A stretch of 13,875 nucleotides of DNA from Methanosphaera sp. SHI613 (GCA_003266145.1 MVJJ01000134.1:1-13875); one strand, 5' to 3'; numbered from the stretch's first letter, positions 1-8,701 are shown. Notes: generated from the sequence alone by a model not told the origin. Translations and numbers: made by a program.

Positions 1-30
1 TTTTTTTCAGTTTTACCTATTATTTCTGCT
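1..30 (+). other. Signal peptide, C-terminal part only
   Basis: The first ten visible codons read FFSVLPIISA: the end of a hydrophobic core, a Pro, and a small-residue cleavage site (I-S-A) followed by the polar, acidic NECDND. This is a typical Sec signal peptidase I site. The n-region and start codon are off the left edge, so a GTG at 151 is not the start. Confidence 0.7.
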
Positions 31-3000
31 AATGAATGCGATAATGATGTTTCAACAAATGATAATATCATTAACGACAGTATTCAAAGTCATAGCTTAA
101 TTGAAGATGAAACTGGATGTCATTTTAGATATTTAAATATTGATGATAATGTGTGTGGATATGATTATGTGGGTAATCAACTAATAAATAATGAGGACTA
201 TATAAATAATTATACTTTTTCTGATTTAAGTTTAAATAAAGGGAATGCTATTAAAAATTGTACTCATTTGGATTCTTCAAATATTTTTTCAAAGTATAGT
301 AACTATAAACTCCCAAAAGATTCGTTAAATGTGAATTTATCCTATAAAAATATTAAATATGTATTAATTCAAAATAATACTGCTAATAATTCTAATCTTT
401 TAAATAACTCTAAAAGTATTATGATTAAAAACAATGAAAGTGTTCTTTTCAAATTTATTGATGATGGGGAAAGTAACGATAATGAAACATTAGTTGTTCT
501 TAGAGACATTACTAATTCTCCTTATTTTTTACCTGAGGATATTATCATATCTAATCATAACTTATTACAATATGTAAATTATAATCTGCAATTTCCAGAG
601 ATAATTATTGATAATATCACATTATCTAAAGCAGATTATTTGTATCTTCTTTGTAATTTAATACAAAGTACAGGGTATTATTATTATTCTTATAATTATC
701 TGGATGTAATTTCTTCTTATTCCTCAACTTGTTATGGATGTTCCATGACTAAAGAAGAGTATATAAACTTTGCATTTAATATCTGCTCAGTTTATGTAAC
801 TTATAATCAACCTTTACCTACTTTTGTATCGGAAATAGGAAATTTAACATTTGAAGATTCTTTATATTTTTATATGAATATCTTGGATTATGTTTATCAA
901 TATGGTACGTTACCTGAGTCACAAGAGGTTTTAGATTATTTGAATGCATATCGTGTTTCTGTGAATACTATTGATGATTTTTATTATTATTCAGAAAATA
1001 ATCAAGGAAAAACTACTTTAGTTATAAATGTTGGTGAAAATGTTTATTATCCCAATAGAACAGTATGTTTTGATTATGTCAATGTAATTATATTTGCTAA
1101 TAATCATGTTTTTAATGTTTGTAATTGTTCATATAACTTTTTTTATATAACTGATGATCAGAAAGTAACTATTAATGAAATAGTTCTCTGTTCGAATAAT
1201 TATTGTAATCCTCCTGTTATTTTTAATAATGGAGTATTGCTAATAAATAATTGTACTATACGAAATTTTAATTCACATAACAGTACTTCAATATATAATG
1301 CTGGAAGATTGCATTTATTTGACACTAAACTTTATGAAAATAATGCAAATAGGGGTTGTATCATTCGAAATGACGGAGTTTGTTTAATAGATACATGTAT
1401 TTTAAATAATAATGTTGCAGATCATGCTATTATAAATAATTTATATGAAATGGAAATTTTTAATTCAGAGTTTGAATTTAATAATGGTTCCTATTCTATT
1501 ATTTATAACGATTTATCCTTATTTTTAAATAATGTTACTTTTAATAATGAACGTTCTCAAAATTCTTTAATATGGAATAATAATTCAATGGATATCCGTA
1601 AATCTAATTTTAATAATAATAAAGTATTCATGGAATTAATAAGAAACTGGGGGAATGCAAGCATATGTTATTCTGCCTTTGATAATAATTTTGTTGTTGG
1701 CAACTCCTTATTTGTGAATGATATGGGAACTTTTTTAATTGGGTATAATAAGTTTACAAATAATTGGGGTAATGTTTCTTCAATTGTTTTAAATAATGGT
1801 TTTTTGGATTTTGGATATAATCAAATTTATAATTCGTTCTCTAAGTATTCTGGAATTTTTTATTTTGATAGTGGATTGGCATCTGTTTATGGTAATGATA
1901 TGATAAATATTACCTTTAGCAAATCAGGAATATTATATAATATTAACTCTAATGTTTCCTTTATAAATAATTATATTGAGCAAAATAATTTTTCAGCTGT
2001 TGAAACTAATGATACTAATAACTATGTTGGAGCATTTTGTAATTTTGGTAACTTAATTCTCTTAAATAATACAATTAAGAAAATTACAGGTAATTACTTT
2101 GGTATTATATTAAATAATAATTTAACAATCTTAAATAATAATTTAATTACTAATAATAATGCTACGTTTGGTGGAGTAATTTATAATAATGCTTCATTAT
2201 ATTTAAAAAGAAATTTAATTGCAAATAATACTGCAGAATATGGCATTATATACAATAATGAAAATGGGTCTGCAACTATAGAAAAAAATAACTTCTGGAA
2301 TAATAGTGCCTATGATGGGTCTGTAATATTTAATTATGGTGGATTTATCAATGTAACTAATAATAATTTTCATAACAATACTGCAAAACATACTGGAATA
2401 ATAACTACTACTAATGGATCATCCTTATATTCTAATAACAACACTTATTTTAATAATAAGGCTCAGTTTGGCGCTGCATTTTATAGTTCAAATGCTACTG
2501 TTGTGATGGTTAATGATACAATTAAATATAATCTAGCAGATGAAGGTGGGGCAGTATATACAAATGATTCTACATTAATTATCAACAATTGTACTATATC
2601 TAACAACACAGTGATAAAATCTGGTGGTGCAATACATTCAAATACTTCATTAATTGATATAAATAATTCTAGAATATACAATAACTTTGCTAAATATGGT
2701 GCAGGAATTAGTTTAGAGTATAATGATGTCATACGTATAAATAACACTCTTTTTACAAATAATAATGCAACATATAGTGGTGGAGCAATAAAAAGTGAAA
2801 ATTCATCCATTATAATTAACAATACAAACATAACTAAAAATAATGCAATAAATGGAGTTGGGGGTGCAATATACTCATTAAATACTGAATTATATATTTA
2901 TACTTCTAATTTCACATCAAACAAGGCTACTAGCGGTGGAGCAATAACCCAATTAAGCAAGGATTATACAACAATTCTAAATTCAAATTTCACAAAAAAT

Positions 3001-6000
3001 CAAGCTACTGAAAATGATGGGGGAGCATTGTACTTTGTTTATGGAACTGTTCTAATAAATTCAACCAATTTCACAAATAATTCGGCAAATAATAAAGCAG
3101 GTGTCATTAATTCCAGATATAACACGTTACTCGCAATAGCCTATTCCACATTTGAAGATAATATGGCAGATAATGGGAAGATATTAAATTCATATAAAAG
3201 CACAATATCCTTAAATGATAATATTATACTATCCTCAAATAATGAAAATATAATATATATTAATAATTCCTCGTATAATCTTGATTCCAATTGGTGGGGT
3301 ATAAACAATCCAAATTTTACAGTAGTAACAAATAATATCACACCAAATAATTGGAGAATACTCACATTATCATGCAATCAATCAAATACATATTTAAATC
3401 TGTATAATCTCTCATTAAATACCTTAAATACACTCAATACCACCACAACTTATTTGCCGACTCGCAAATTGAATATAATCTCTGAAACATATAATGATTC
3501 CGCAACATTTAATAATTCAATAGATATTGTATTAAATTCAATAATTACAAATGTAACATTCAATGTCGATAACCAGAATTTATCATTTATAAATAAAGTT
3601 GAACCAACTATCATAATTAATAACTCGTATATTGCTCAAAAAGGAAATGATTTCAAATTTATAATAAAAATTAATACAAATCAGGGTAAAATAACAATGA
3701 AATTAAATGGAATCACGCTTAAAGATGAAAATGGGAGTGTTATATATGCTAATATTATAAATAATACAGTAATATTTAATCACACATTATCAAATACTTA
3801 TCAGAAAACTTATTATAATGTATCAGTAGTCTATTCAGGATCTTCCAATTATCTTTCCTCAAGAGTAAATTATACATTATATTTAAAATCACCGGCAAAA
3901 AACTACATTAATACAAATAACACAATCCTTAACAAAAAAATAGAGCCGTTACTTGAAGTAAATGACTCAATAGTAACTCCAGGTGCTATAATAACAATCA
4001 ATGCAACTATGAATGAAGATATAACAGATAATATAAAAGTAAAAATTAATGGGATAACATATAATAAACAAATAATTAATGGATGTTTATCTTTTAATTA
4101 TACAGTACCATCAGTAAATAAAAATCTATTAAATGTAACATTTTCATTTGCAGGAAATGATGTATATTTACCTAAAAATATGTCAGTTAAATTATATTCA
4201 CAAACTGATAATGAATCGTTTGATATGAATGATTATGGACTTGTAACATCAATTAAAAATCAAGGAGAATCAGTAAAATGTTGGGCATTTGCTTCTTTAG
4301 GCACATTAGAATCAGCTATATTAAAAAAACAGGGGATAACAAGAAATTTCTCGGAGAATTATCTAAATAATGCAGTTAACATGTATTCGATTAATGAAAT
4401 TAATCAGGATTTATCTGGAGGAAACTCATTATTAAGAACAATTAATGCGATTATTAGTGGAAAAACATTGATTAATGAAGATGATGATTTGTTTGATGAA
4501 CAGGGTACAATTTCACCAGAACTAAACAATACGTTAATAATATCTGATGTAAAAGCTATGATTTATACTCATAATTTCTCACAAATAAGTGAAATTAAGA
4601 AAATGATATTGAAATATGGTGCAGTATTGACAGATTGTTACTTTGAAAACTCATATGACGATAATTCAAACAATAATATACTTACATTATATTCCCATAA
4701 TTATACTACACCTAATCATGCTATAATGTTAGTTGGATGGGATGATAATTATGATAAATATAATTTTAATAATAATCATAGTTTGTGTCCTGAAGGTAAT
4801 GGTGCATTTATAGTGAAAAATAGTTGGGGTTCAAATCAAGGTTATAATGGATTTAATTATATTTCGTATTATGATAAATCATTAGGTGGATTTAATGTAA
4901 CGGGATGGAACATGTACTCTTTTGACTTAGACAACAATGAAAATTACACTACAATATATCAAAATGAGATTTCAAGTACTAAATCCTTGAACTTGAATAA
5001 TTCAAGTACTCTCTGGATAAAAAATAATTATCAAGCCAAAAACAATGAAACATTAAAAGCAGTGGGAACATATTTCCAGCAGGAAACATCTTACACAATA
5101 TACCTGTACAAAAATGGATTATTATTGTCTAATCAATCCGGATTTATAAATTATACTGGATATAAGTCAATTCCATTAACAACATGGGTTCATTTAGATG
5201 AATATGATAATTTTACAGTAGTCTTAAAGGTAAATACAACGAATGTATGTGAAGTATTCACACAGGATGCTTTGGATCGGATATTTGACAGTGAACATAA
5301 ACTAAGTTATATAAGTTTAGATGGAGAAAATTGGATAGATCTTGCAAATTATAACCTCATTGCATCCATTAAAGTTTATTCTTCCAATTTAAATTATAAT
5401 TGTTATTTAAATACGAGTCTTAATTTAACCACACTAAGATTGAAACTCAGCAAACATTCAAAATTAGTAGGTAACATCACATATTATGTCAATGATGAAC
5501 TGATAGGACAATATGACAATATAAGCACTACTTCACATATTGTTTATCATGAATTAGATCAAAATAGCACCAACAATATCTCAATTAAAGTGGTATTACA
5601 AACTGTCAACTACACTTATACGATTGGTCAACTCTTAAATCCAAATAATAATACTCAGACAATATTGAATTATTCTATTCCTAATTATATATATGATAAT
5701 TATGATTTTGATAATTCAACAATTGATTTGATAAATTATACTAGTGTTATTCCATGTTATGTAAATGTAACTTTACCTAATGTTGTTAGTGAAGAGGGTG
5801 ATCCTTATAATATTTATATAAGACAGGAAGGAATCAACGGAACTGTAATTGTACCAATGCAAAAAATAATTAATATAACAGTATCCGGTGTTAATTACAC
5901 ATTTACCAACATTCAGGATAATAATATTCAATATAACTTAAAACAGGCATCTTACTTTATTCCATTAAATGGTAGTTCAATCATTCAATGTACCCACTCG

Positions 6001-7920
6001 TATATTCCGAATGTCAATGGTATATTATTGATGTATCAAAATAATAATATTATCGTCAAATATTACTATAATTTAAAAACGGAAATAAATCAATTCGTGG
6101 TTATTTCAAATACCACGACCGCACCAAATTATAATTTAAGAGTCCCTAGAAATAATGAATCGATGTATGTTACATTGCTCCGATACAATTTAAATGGTAT
6201 AACTACTGCAATAGCATGTTATACTGAAGGAATGTTATATGACGAATCCGGATTGAAACATCAGCTATACATTCAGGGTATAATTGATAATCCAACAGAC
6301 TATTATAATTATCAATCGGCCGGTATTCATTATGCAAATACCAACGAATTGGTTATGTATGATGAGAATACACATAGAATAATCCGTGAAAAATATATTG
6401 AAAATATAACATCCATATTTACCTGTGACAATAGTTCAGTAACAAGAAATGAAGAGTTCCGTTATGGAATTATTGGAGTAACAAATGCTCTACAATCATA
6501 TTCTATAGTTAAATCCAAGGTTACCTTAGAATTATTTAATTATTGGCTAAATAAAACATATCCTAATGCAACTACGATAATGAAGAATATGTTCCTTGTA
6601 GGACTTGAAGAAATATACTTCAATGATGTATATGCAGATATGGTTGCAAACATGACTAATACTACATGGAATCGTTTAACCAATACAATTGTCATGACAG
6701 GTTTAAACAATGATACAGCATATCTACATACTTTAGATAATTTACTGGGCATGGATGTTCAGGGAGATAATGAAAGTATATACACTTTTAGATTTTTTAC
6801 AACAATGGGATTATCTACAATCGAAACAAAAGTGTTGAACAGATTAGCTAATATATCCTCACCTATAATTAATTTATTGGATTCCATAAACAATGATGAT
6901 TATCAAATAATAGAGAATGCTTCGAATATAATTGTAATTTCAGGGGATCAACAATCAATATTGGTCTTCGATACAGAAAAGGGTATAGTTACAGATTACT
7001 TATATTCAGATGGGAATGTATACCATGGTCTTCTTAGTGACGACCCATCCAGAACATCTTTCTTAAATTTCGAAGTAGGTTCTCCTGAAGCAGAAGCCCA
7101 AAACTTGGCAGGACAAATAATAATCAACGTCGGAGGTTATGCTTGTAATTTTGGTCCCTGGGGCATTGCTGCAGGAGGCGGATTGGTATGTATTGGTACT
7201 TTAATATGTGCAGATGCTAATGGTTGTTTTAGCATGGATGGTACTAATATGACTCGAGTAATTAAAACGGGCGTTGATGTTGGTTCCAACTTACCTTACG
7301 CTAAATTTTTCTCTGGTGTCGCAGGAAAATTATCAAAATTGGGGCTTACTGATAAGATTGTTGAAGGATTTGGAGATTTAACTTTACACGCTGATAATAT
7401 TTATAATTATGCTGAACATGGTTTACAAGGATTTGTTACATTTGCAGGTGAATTATATATTCAAAATGCAACAGGACAATCTCTATTTGGAATAATGGTG
7501 GATTCAATGGTTAATATTCTTCCATTACGTACTTTTAGTAAATTATATACGGAAGTTCCTTATGACTTAGGAAAATTTTTATTTAAAACATCTGAAAAAA
7601 GCAATATGTATGTTAAAGAAATATTTGGGATGTTGGATGATTATGATAAAGAATCACTTCTTTTTGTTGCCTTATTGGGACATAATTTCCAAAAATCATT
7701 GTTTTTAACTATAAACATGTATGACACTACGGTTAATGTTTTAGTAAAAAACTATTTCAAATCAGTATTTATTAAATTATTTGATGTAAGTGATGAATCA
7801 TTTTTAAATCAAATAAGAAATGATTCTGGATTTATTTATATGTCTAAGGAATCTTATTATCTGGCCACTAATAATGATTCGTTATCAAATGTTGTTTTTG
7901 AGAAGGATGTGTTATTATGA
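1..7920 (+). CDS. Giant secreted adhesin-like protein with beta-helix, C1 cysteine peptidase and lectin-like domains (5' end outside window)
   Basis: The frame is open from base 1, so the start lies upstream; 2639 residues are visible (numbered here from base 1). Residues 1-10 (FFSVLPIISA) look like the end of a signal peptide with cleavage before NECD, so the protein should be exported. Order seen: Asn/Tyr-rich N-terminal region (to about 335); parallel beta-helix repeats (about 337-1100, ending in NWWG); two Ig-like beta modules (about 1201-1297 and 1315-1400); papain-family peptidase (about 1405-1635) with Gln1421, Cys1427, His1573 and Asn1607; lectin-like domain (about 1641-1795); then about 840 residues I do not recognise. 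N-x-S/T sequons are abundant. There is no LPxTG signal, no obvious pseudomurein-binding repeat and no clear C-terminal membrane anchor. Methanobacteriales adhesin-like proteins are known surface proteins; binding and proteolysis at the cell surface are inferred. The stop overlaps the next gene. Confidence 0.93.
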   Translation, partial: FFSVLPIISANECDNDVSTNDNIINDSIQSHSLIEDETGCHFRYLNIDDNVCGYDYVGNQLINNEDYINNYTFSDLSLNKGNAIKNCTHLDSSNIFSKYSNYKLPKDSLNVNLSYKNIKYVLIQNNTANNSNLLNNSKSIMIKNNESVLFKFIDDGESNDNETLVVLRDITNSPYFLPEDIIISNHNLLQYVNYNLQFPEIIIDNITLSKADYLYLLCNLIQSTGYYYYSYNYLDVISSYSSTCYGCSMTKEEYINFAFNICSVYVTYNQPLPTFVSEIGNLTFEDSLYFYMNILDYVYQYGTLPESQEVLDYLNAYRVSVNTIDDFYYYSENNQGKTTLVINVGENVYYPNRTVCFDYVNVIIFANNHVFNVCNCSYNFFYITDDQKVTINEIVLCSNNYCNPPVIFNNGVLLINNCTIRNFNSHNSTSIYNAGRLHLFDTKLYENNANRGCIIRNDGVCLIDTCILNNNVADHAIINNLYEMEIFNSEFEFNNGSYSIIYNDLSLFLNNVTFNNERSQNSLIWNNNSMDIRKSNFNNNKVFMELIRNWGNASICYSAFDNNFVVGNSLFVNDMGTFLIGYNKFTNNWGNVSSIVLNNGFLDFGYNQIYNSFSKYSGIFYFDSGLASVYGNDMINITFSKSGILYNINSNVSFINNYIEQNNFSAVETNDTNNYVGAFCNFGNLILLNNTIKKITGNYFGIILNNNLTILNNNLITNNNATFGGVIYNNASLYLKRNLIANNTAEYGIIYNNENGSATIEKNNFWNNSAYDGSVIFNYGGFINVTNNNFHNNTAKHTGIITTTNGSSLYSNNNTYFNNKAQFGAAFYSSNATVVMVNDTIKYNLADEGGAVYTNDSTLIINNCTISNNTVIKSGGAIHSNTSLIDINNSRIYNNFAKYGAGISLEYNDVIRINNTLFTNNNATYSGGAIKSENSSIIINNTNITKNNAINGVGGAIYSLNTELYIYTSNFTSNKATSGGAITQLSKDYTTILNSNFTKNQATENDGGALYFVYGTVLINSTNFTNNSANNKAGVINSRYNTLLAIAYSTFEDNMADNGKILNSYKSTISLNDNIILSSNNENIIYINNSSYNLDSNWWGINNPNFTVVTNNITPNNWRILTLSCNQSNTYLNLYNLSLNTLNTLNTTTTYLPTRKLNIISETYNDSATFNNSIDIVLNSIITNVTFNVDNQNLSFINKVEPTIIINNSYIAQKGNDFKFIIKINTNQGKITMKLNGITLKDENGSVIYANIINNTVIFNHTLSNTYQKTYYNVSVVYSGSSNYLSSRVNYTLYLKSPAKNYINTNNTILNKKIEPLLEVNDSIVTPGAIITINATMNEDITDNIKVKINGITYNKQIINGCLSFNYTVPSVNKNLLNVTFSFAGNDVYLPKNMSVKLYSQTDNESFDMNDYGLVTSIKNQGESVKCWAFASLGTLESAILKKQGITRNFSENYLNNAVNMYSINEINQDLSGGNSLLRTINAIISGKTLINEDDDLFDEQGTISPELNNTLIISDVKAMIYTHNFSQISEIKKMILKYGAVLTDCYFENSYDDNSNNNILTLYSHNYTTPNHAIMLVGWDDNYDKYNFNNNHSLCPEGNGAFIVKNSWGSNQGYNGFNYISYYDKSLGGFNVTGWNMYSFDLDNNENYTTIYQNEISSTKSLNLNNSSTLWIKNNYQAKNNETLKAVGTYFQQETSYTIYLYKNGLLLSNQSGFINYTGYKSIPLTTWVHLDEYDNFTVVLKVNTTNVCEVFTQDALDRIFDSEHKLSYISLDGENWIDLANYNLIASIKVYSSNLNYNCYLNTSLNLTTLRLKLSKHSKLVGNITYYVNDELIGQYDNISTTSHIVYHELDQNSTNNISIKVVLQTVNYTYTIGQLLNPNNNTQTILNYSIPNYIYDNYDFDNSTIDLINYTSVIPCYVNVTLPNVVSEEGDPYNIYIRQEGINGTVIVPMQKIINITVSGVNYTFTNIQDNNIQYNLKQASYFIPLNGSSIIQCTHSYIPNVNGILLMYQNNNIIVKYYYNLKTEINQFVVISNTTTAPNYNLRVPRNNESMYVTLLRYNLNGITTAIACYTEGMLYDESGLKHQLYIQGIIDNPTDYYNYQSAGIHYANTNELVMYDENTHRIIREKYIENITSIFTCDNSSVTRNEEFRYGIIGVTNALQSYSIVKSKVTLELFNYWLNKTYPNATTIMKNMFLVGLEEIYFNDVYADMVANMTNTTWNRLTNTIVMTGLNNDTAYLHTLDNLLGMDVQGDNESIYTFRFFTTMGLSTIETKVLNRLANISSPIINLLDSINNDDYQIIENASNIIVISGDQQSILVFDTEKGIVTDYLYSDGNVYHGLLSDDPSRTSFLNFEVGSPEAEAQNLAGQIIINVGGYACNFGPWGIAAGGGLVCIGTLICADANGCFSMDGTNMTRVIKTGVDVGSNLPYAKFFSGVAGKLSKLGLTDKIVEGFGDLTLHADNIYNYAEHGLQGFVTFAGELYIQNATGQSLFGIMVDSMVNILPLRTFSKLYTEVPYDLGKFLFKTSEKSNMYVKEIFGMLDDYDKESLLFVALLGHNFQKSLFLTINMYDTTVNVLVKNYFKSVFIKLFDVSDESFLNQIRNDSGFIYMSKESYYLATNNDSLSNVVFEKDVLL
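1009..3300 (+). repeat. Parallel beta-helix repeat region, two repeat classes
   Basis: Degenerate units of about 23-27 residues, each with an Asn-rich turn, a short beta strand and a pattern like G-x-I-x-N ... L-x-I-x-N-x-x-F-x-x-N. Up to about base 2460 the units mostly carry I-x-N or G-x-I/V turns. From about 2540 to 3120 they carry GGAV/GGAI/GGAL turns followed by FTNN, FTSN or FTKN, the signature of Chlamydia-type PMP repeats (GGA[ILV] plus FxxN). The block ends in SNWWG near 3286-3300, a frequent cap in methanogen adhesin-like proteins. The fold is assigned from these motifs; boundaries are approximate. Confidence 0.85.
3601..4200 (+). other. Two Ig-like (bacterial Ig-like type) beta modules
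   Basis: Two tandem segments of roughly 85-100 residues have the same layout. Each starts near an EP-x-(I/L)-x-(I/V)-N-(N/D)-S motif (residues 1201 and 1315), has a central (K)-(L/I)-N-G-(I)-T strand, and ends in N-V-(S/T)-(V/F) ... (Y/F)-(S/A)-G-(S/N) before a YLSS/YLPK strand. This matches Ig-like repeats common in archaeal surface proteins, which act as stalks or spacers. Here they would hold the peptidase away from the beta-helix. Confidence 0.6.
4213..4905 (+). other. Papain-like (C1 family) cysteine peptidase domain
   Basis: The segment NQGESVKCWAFASLGTLES gives the oxyanion Gln1421 and nucleophile Cys1427 at the same six-residue spacing as papain Gln19/Cys25. HAIMLVGW supplies His1573, and IVKNSWG supplies Asn1607. 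All four catalytic positions are intact, so an active enzyme is expected. The His-Asn gap (34 residues) is longer than in papain (16) and contains an Asn/Asp/Tyr-rich insert. No separate inhibitory propeptide of the cathepsin kind is recognisable just before the domain; activity may be controlled by the surrounding modules. The substrate is unknown. Confidence 0.9.
4921..5388 (+). other. Lectin-like domain following the peptidase
   Basis: Residues about 1641-1795 begin NNENYTTIYQNE and include LKAVGTYF, SYTIYLYKNG, a GYKSIPL strand, NFTVVLKV, and then SYISLDGENW before IASIKVYS. This order matches the 'Lectin_like' beta domain that usually follows C1 peptidases in secreted clostridial and methanogen proteins. 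In the family it is thought to bind carbohydrate; that is not shown here. Confidence 0.65.
5389..7917 (+). other. C-terminal region of unrecognised function, with a Gly/Cys-rich hydrophobic segment
   Basis: About 840 residues (1797-2639) match no family I can name. The first part is beta-rich with many N-glycosylation sequons. Around residues 2160-2350 it becomes more helical. Residues 2371-2410 form a Gly-rich hydrophobic stretch with four cysteines (2382, 2397, 2403, 2409). The last 230 residues lose the Asn/Thr bias, are mixed helical and end in a soluble acidic tail, not a membrane anchor. This change in character towards the C-terminus resembles an effector domain on a delivery stalk, but that is inference. 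Confidence 0.5.
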
Positions 7921-8582
7921 ATTTTTTTTGGTATATGATTGGGTATATATTTGTATTAATTTTCGGACAGGTCATTTTACATTTAACTGTTATCAAATGG
8001 TTTGGTATAGATGAGAAACCATCAGATGGAAAGATGAGGGTTGATGGGTATTCCTATAAATATATTTTGTTATTATCAGTGTATGCTTTTCTAATGAACA
8101 GTGGTTTTGTAGTAGTAACTACTTTAGACACGCCTTCCTATTTTTGGTTATGTTCTCTTGGTTGGCTGCCTATGATATGGAAGTTTGGAATTGTTATATT
8201 ATTAATTGTTCTAAGACATAATGTATTTAATGATGAAGTTGGTGATGAGCCCGTTGAAAACTTTTATGGCAGTATACGTAAATGTTATGTGTCTTATACT
8301 GAATTATTATTTCAATATATTGGTTATACGTTCGGTCCATTATTTATATTAAATTTCCTTCTTGGCAGCCCCCCGGAGTGGGGAGTTCCAATTAATTCCA
8401 GAATAGCTATGATTATAATTTATATTATAATTAATTTTCCCATTGTTATTCCTGATAAACTTAGTAAATGGTCCGGTCATGACTTAAGGGGTGAAGGGAA
8501 TTATATTTATGGAATATTAGTAGTTATAGGTGTTTTAGGTCCTATCGTAATGTTTTTTGGTTATATTTTCTTATTCACCTAA
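7917..8582 (+). CDS. Six-helix membrane protein, translationally coupled to the giant surface protein
   Basis: 221 residues that I cannot assign to a family. Hydrophobic segments at about residues 3-25, 48-70, 76-99, 129-149, 162-179 and 196-220 predict six membrane helices. An acidic loop (101-118, HNVFNDEVGDEPVENFYG) lies between helices 3 and 4, and a charged loop (180-195, DKLSKWSGHDLRGEGN) between 5 and 6. The ATG overlaps the upstream stop (ATGA), and no good ribosome site of its own precedes it, so translation should depend on termination of the surface-protein gene. Obligate coupling suggests a partner role: membrane anchor, export aid or protection (immunity) against the surface protein's C-terminus. 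None of these is shown by a motif. A poly-T terminator follows. Confidence 0.85.
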   Translation: MNFFWYMIGYIFVLIFGQVILHLTVIKWFGIDEKPSDGKMRVDGYSYKYILLLSVYAFLMNSGFVVVTTLDTPSYFWLCSLGWLPMIWKFGIVILLIVLRHNVFNDEVGDEPVENFYGSIRKCYVSYTELLFQYIGYTFGPLFILNFLLGSPPEWGVPINSRIAMIIIYIIINFPIVIPDKLSKWSGHDLRGEGNYIYGILVVIGVLGPIVMFFGYIFLFT

Positions 8583-8594
8583 TTCTGTTTTATA

Positions 8595-8602
8595 TTTTTT
8601 TT
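8595..8602 (+). terminator. Poly-T terminator of the surface-protein operon
   Basis: A run of eight T lies 12 bases after the stop of the membrane gene, inside an AT-rich stretch. Archaeal RNA polymerase terminates at such oligo-T tracts without needing a hairpin. A fresh promoter follows before the next gene. Confidence 0.6.
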
Positions 8603-8637
8603 ATTAATCTTAAATCTAAACACCTAAATAATACAAG

Positions 8638-8650
8638 TTATAAATATAAT
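8638..8650 (+). promoter_or_regulatory. Putative box A (TATA) promoter of the flavin oxidoreductase gene
   Basis: TTATAAATATAAT is a good archaeal box A match. Transcription starting about 25 bases downstream (near 8670) would give a leader of about 30 bases before the TTG start. The surroundings are so AT-rich that other placements are possible. Confidence 0.5.
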
Positions 8651-8690
8651 ATCATAATATATTTTACATATTAATTAATGATATAACTAC

Positions 8691-8696
8691 AGGTGA
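8691..8696 (+). promoter_or_regulatory. Ribosome binding site AGGTGA, which fixes the TTG start at 8702
   Basis: AGGTGA is complementary to the UCACCU core near the 3' end of archaeal 16S rRNA. It ends five bases before TTG at 8702. The GTG at 8693 lies inside this site, so it cannot be the start. Confidence 0.75.
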
Positions 8697-8701
8697 CAGG
8701 A

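Noticed and set aside
151..153. GTG as the start of the giant surface protein
   Set aside because: The frame is open back to base 1 and the preceding codons encode the end of a signal peptide, so the real start lies outside the window.
2481..2831. Antisense open frame within the beta-helix region
   Set aside because: It mirrors the GGA and Asn-rich repeats of the plus-strand gene and has no own start signals. The same applies to antisense frames at 3141-3377 and 6540-6752.
1009..3300. Periodic AAT-rich sequence as a CRISPR array or satellite
   Set aside because: The periodicity is coding: degenerate beta-helix units with no identical repeats separated by unique spacers.
7820..8014. A 64-codon open frame bridging the surface protein and the membrane gene
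   Set aside because: It overlaps both real genes in another frame, has no ribosome site and no recognisable content.
8693..8695. GTG start for the flavin oxidoreductase
   Set aside because: It sits inside the AGGTGA ribosome site that serves TTG 8702 and would add residues before the family's conserved N-terminus.
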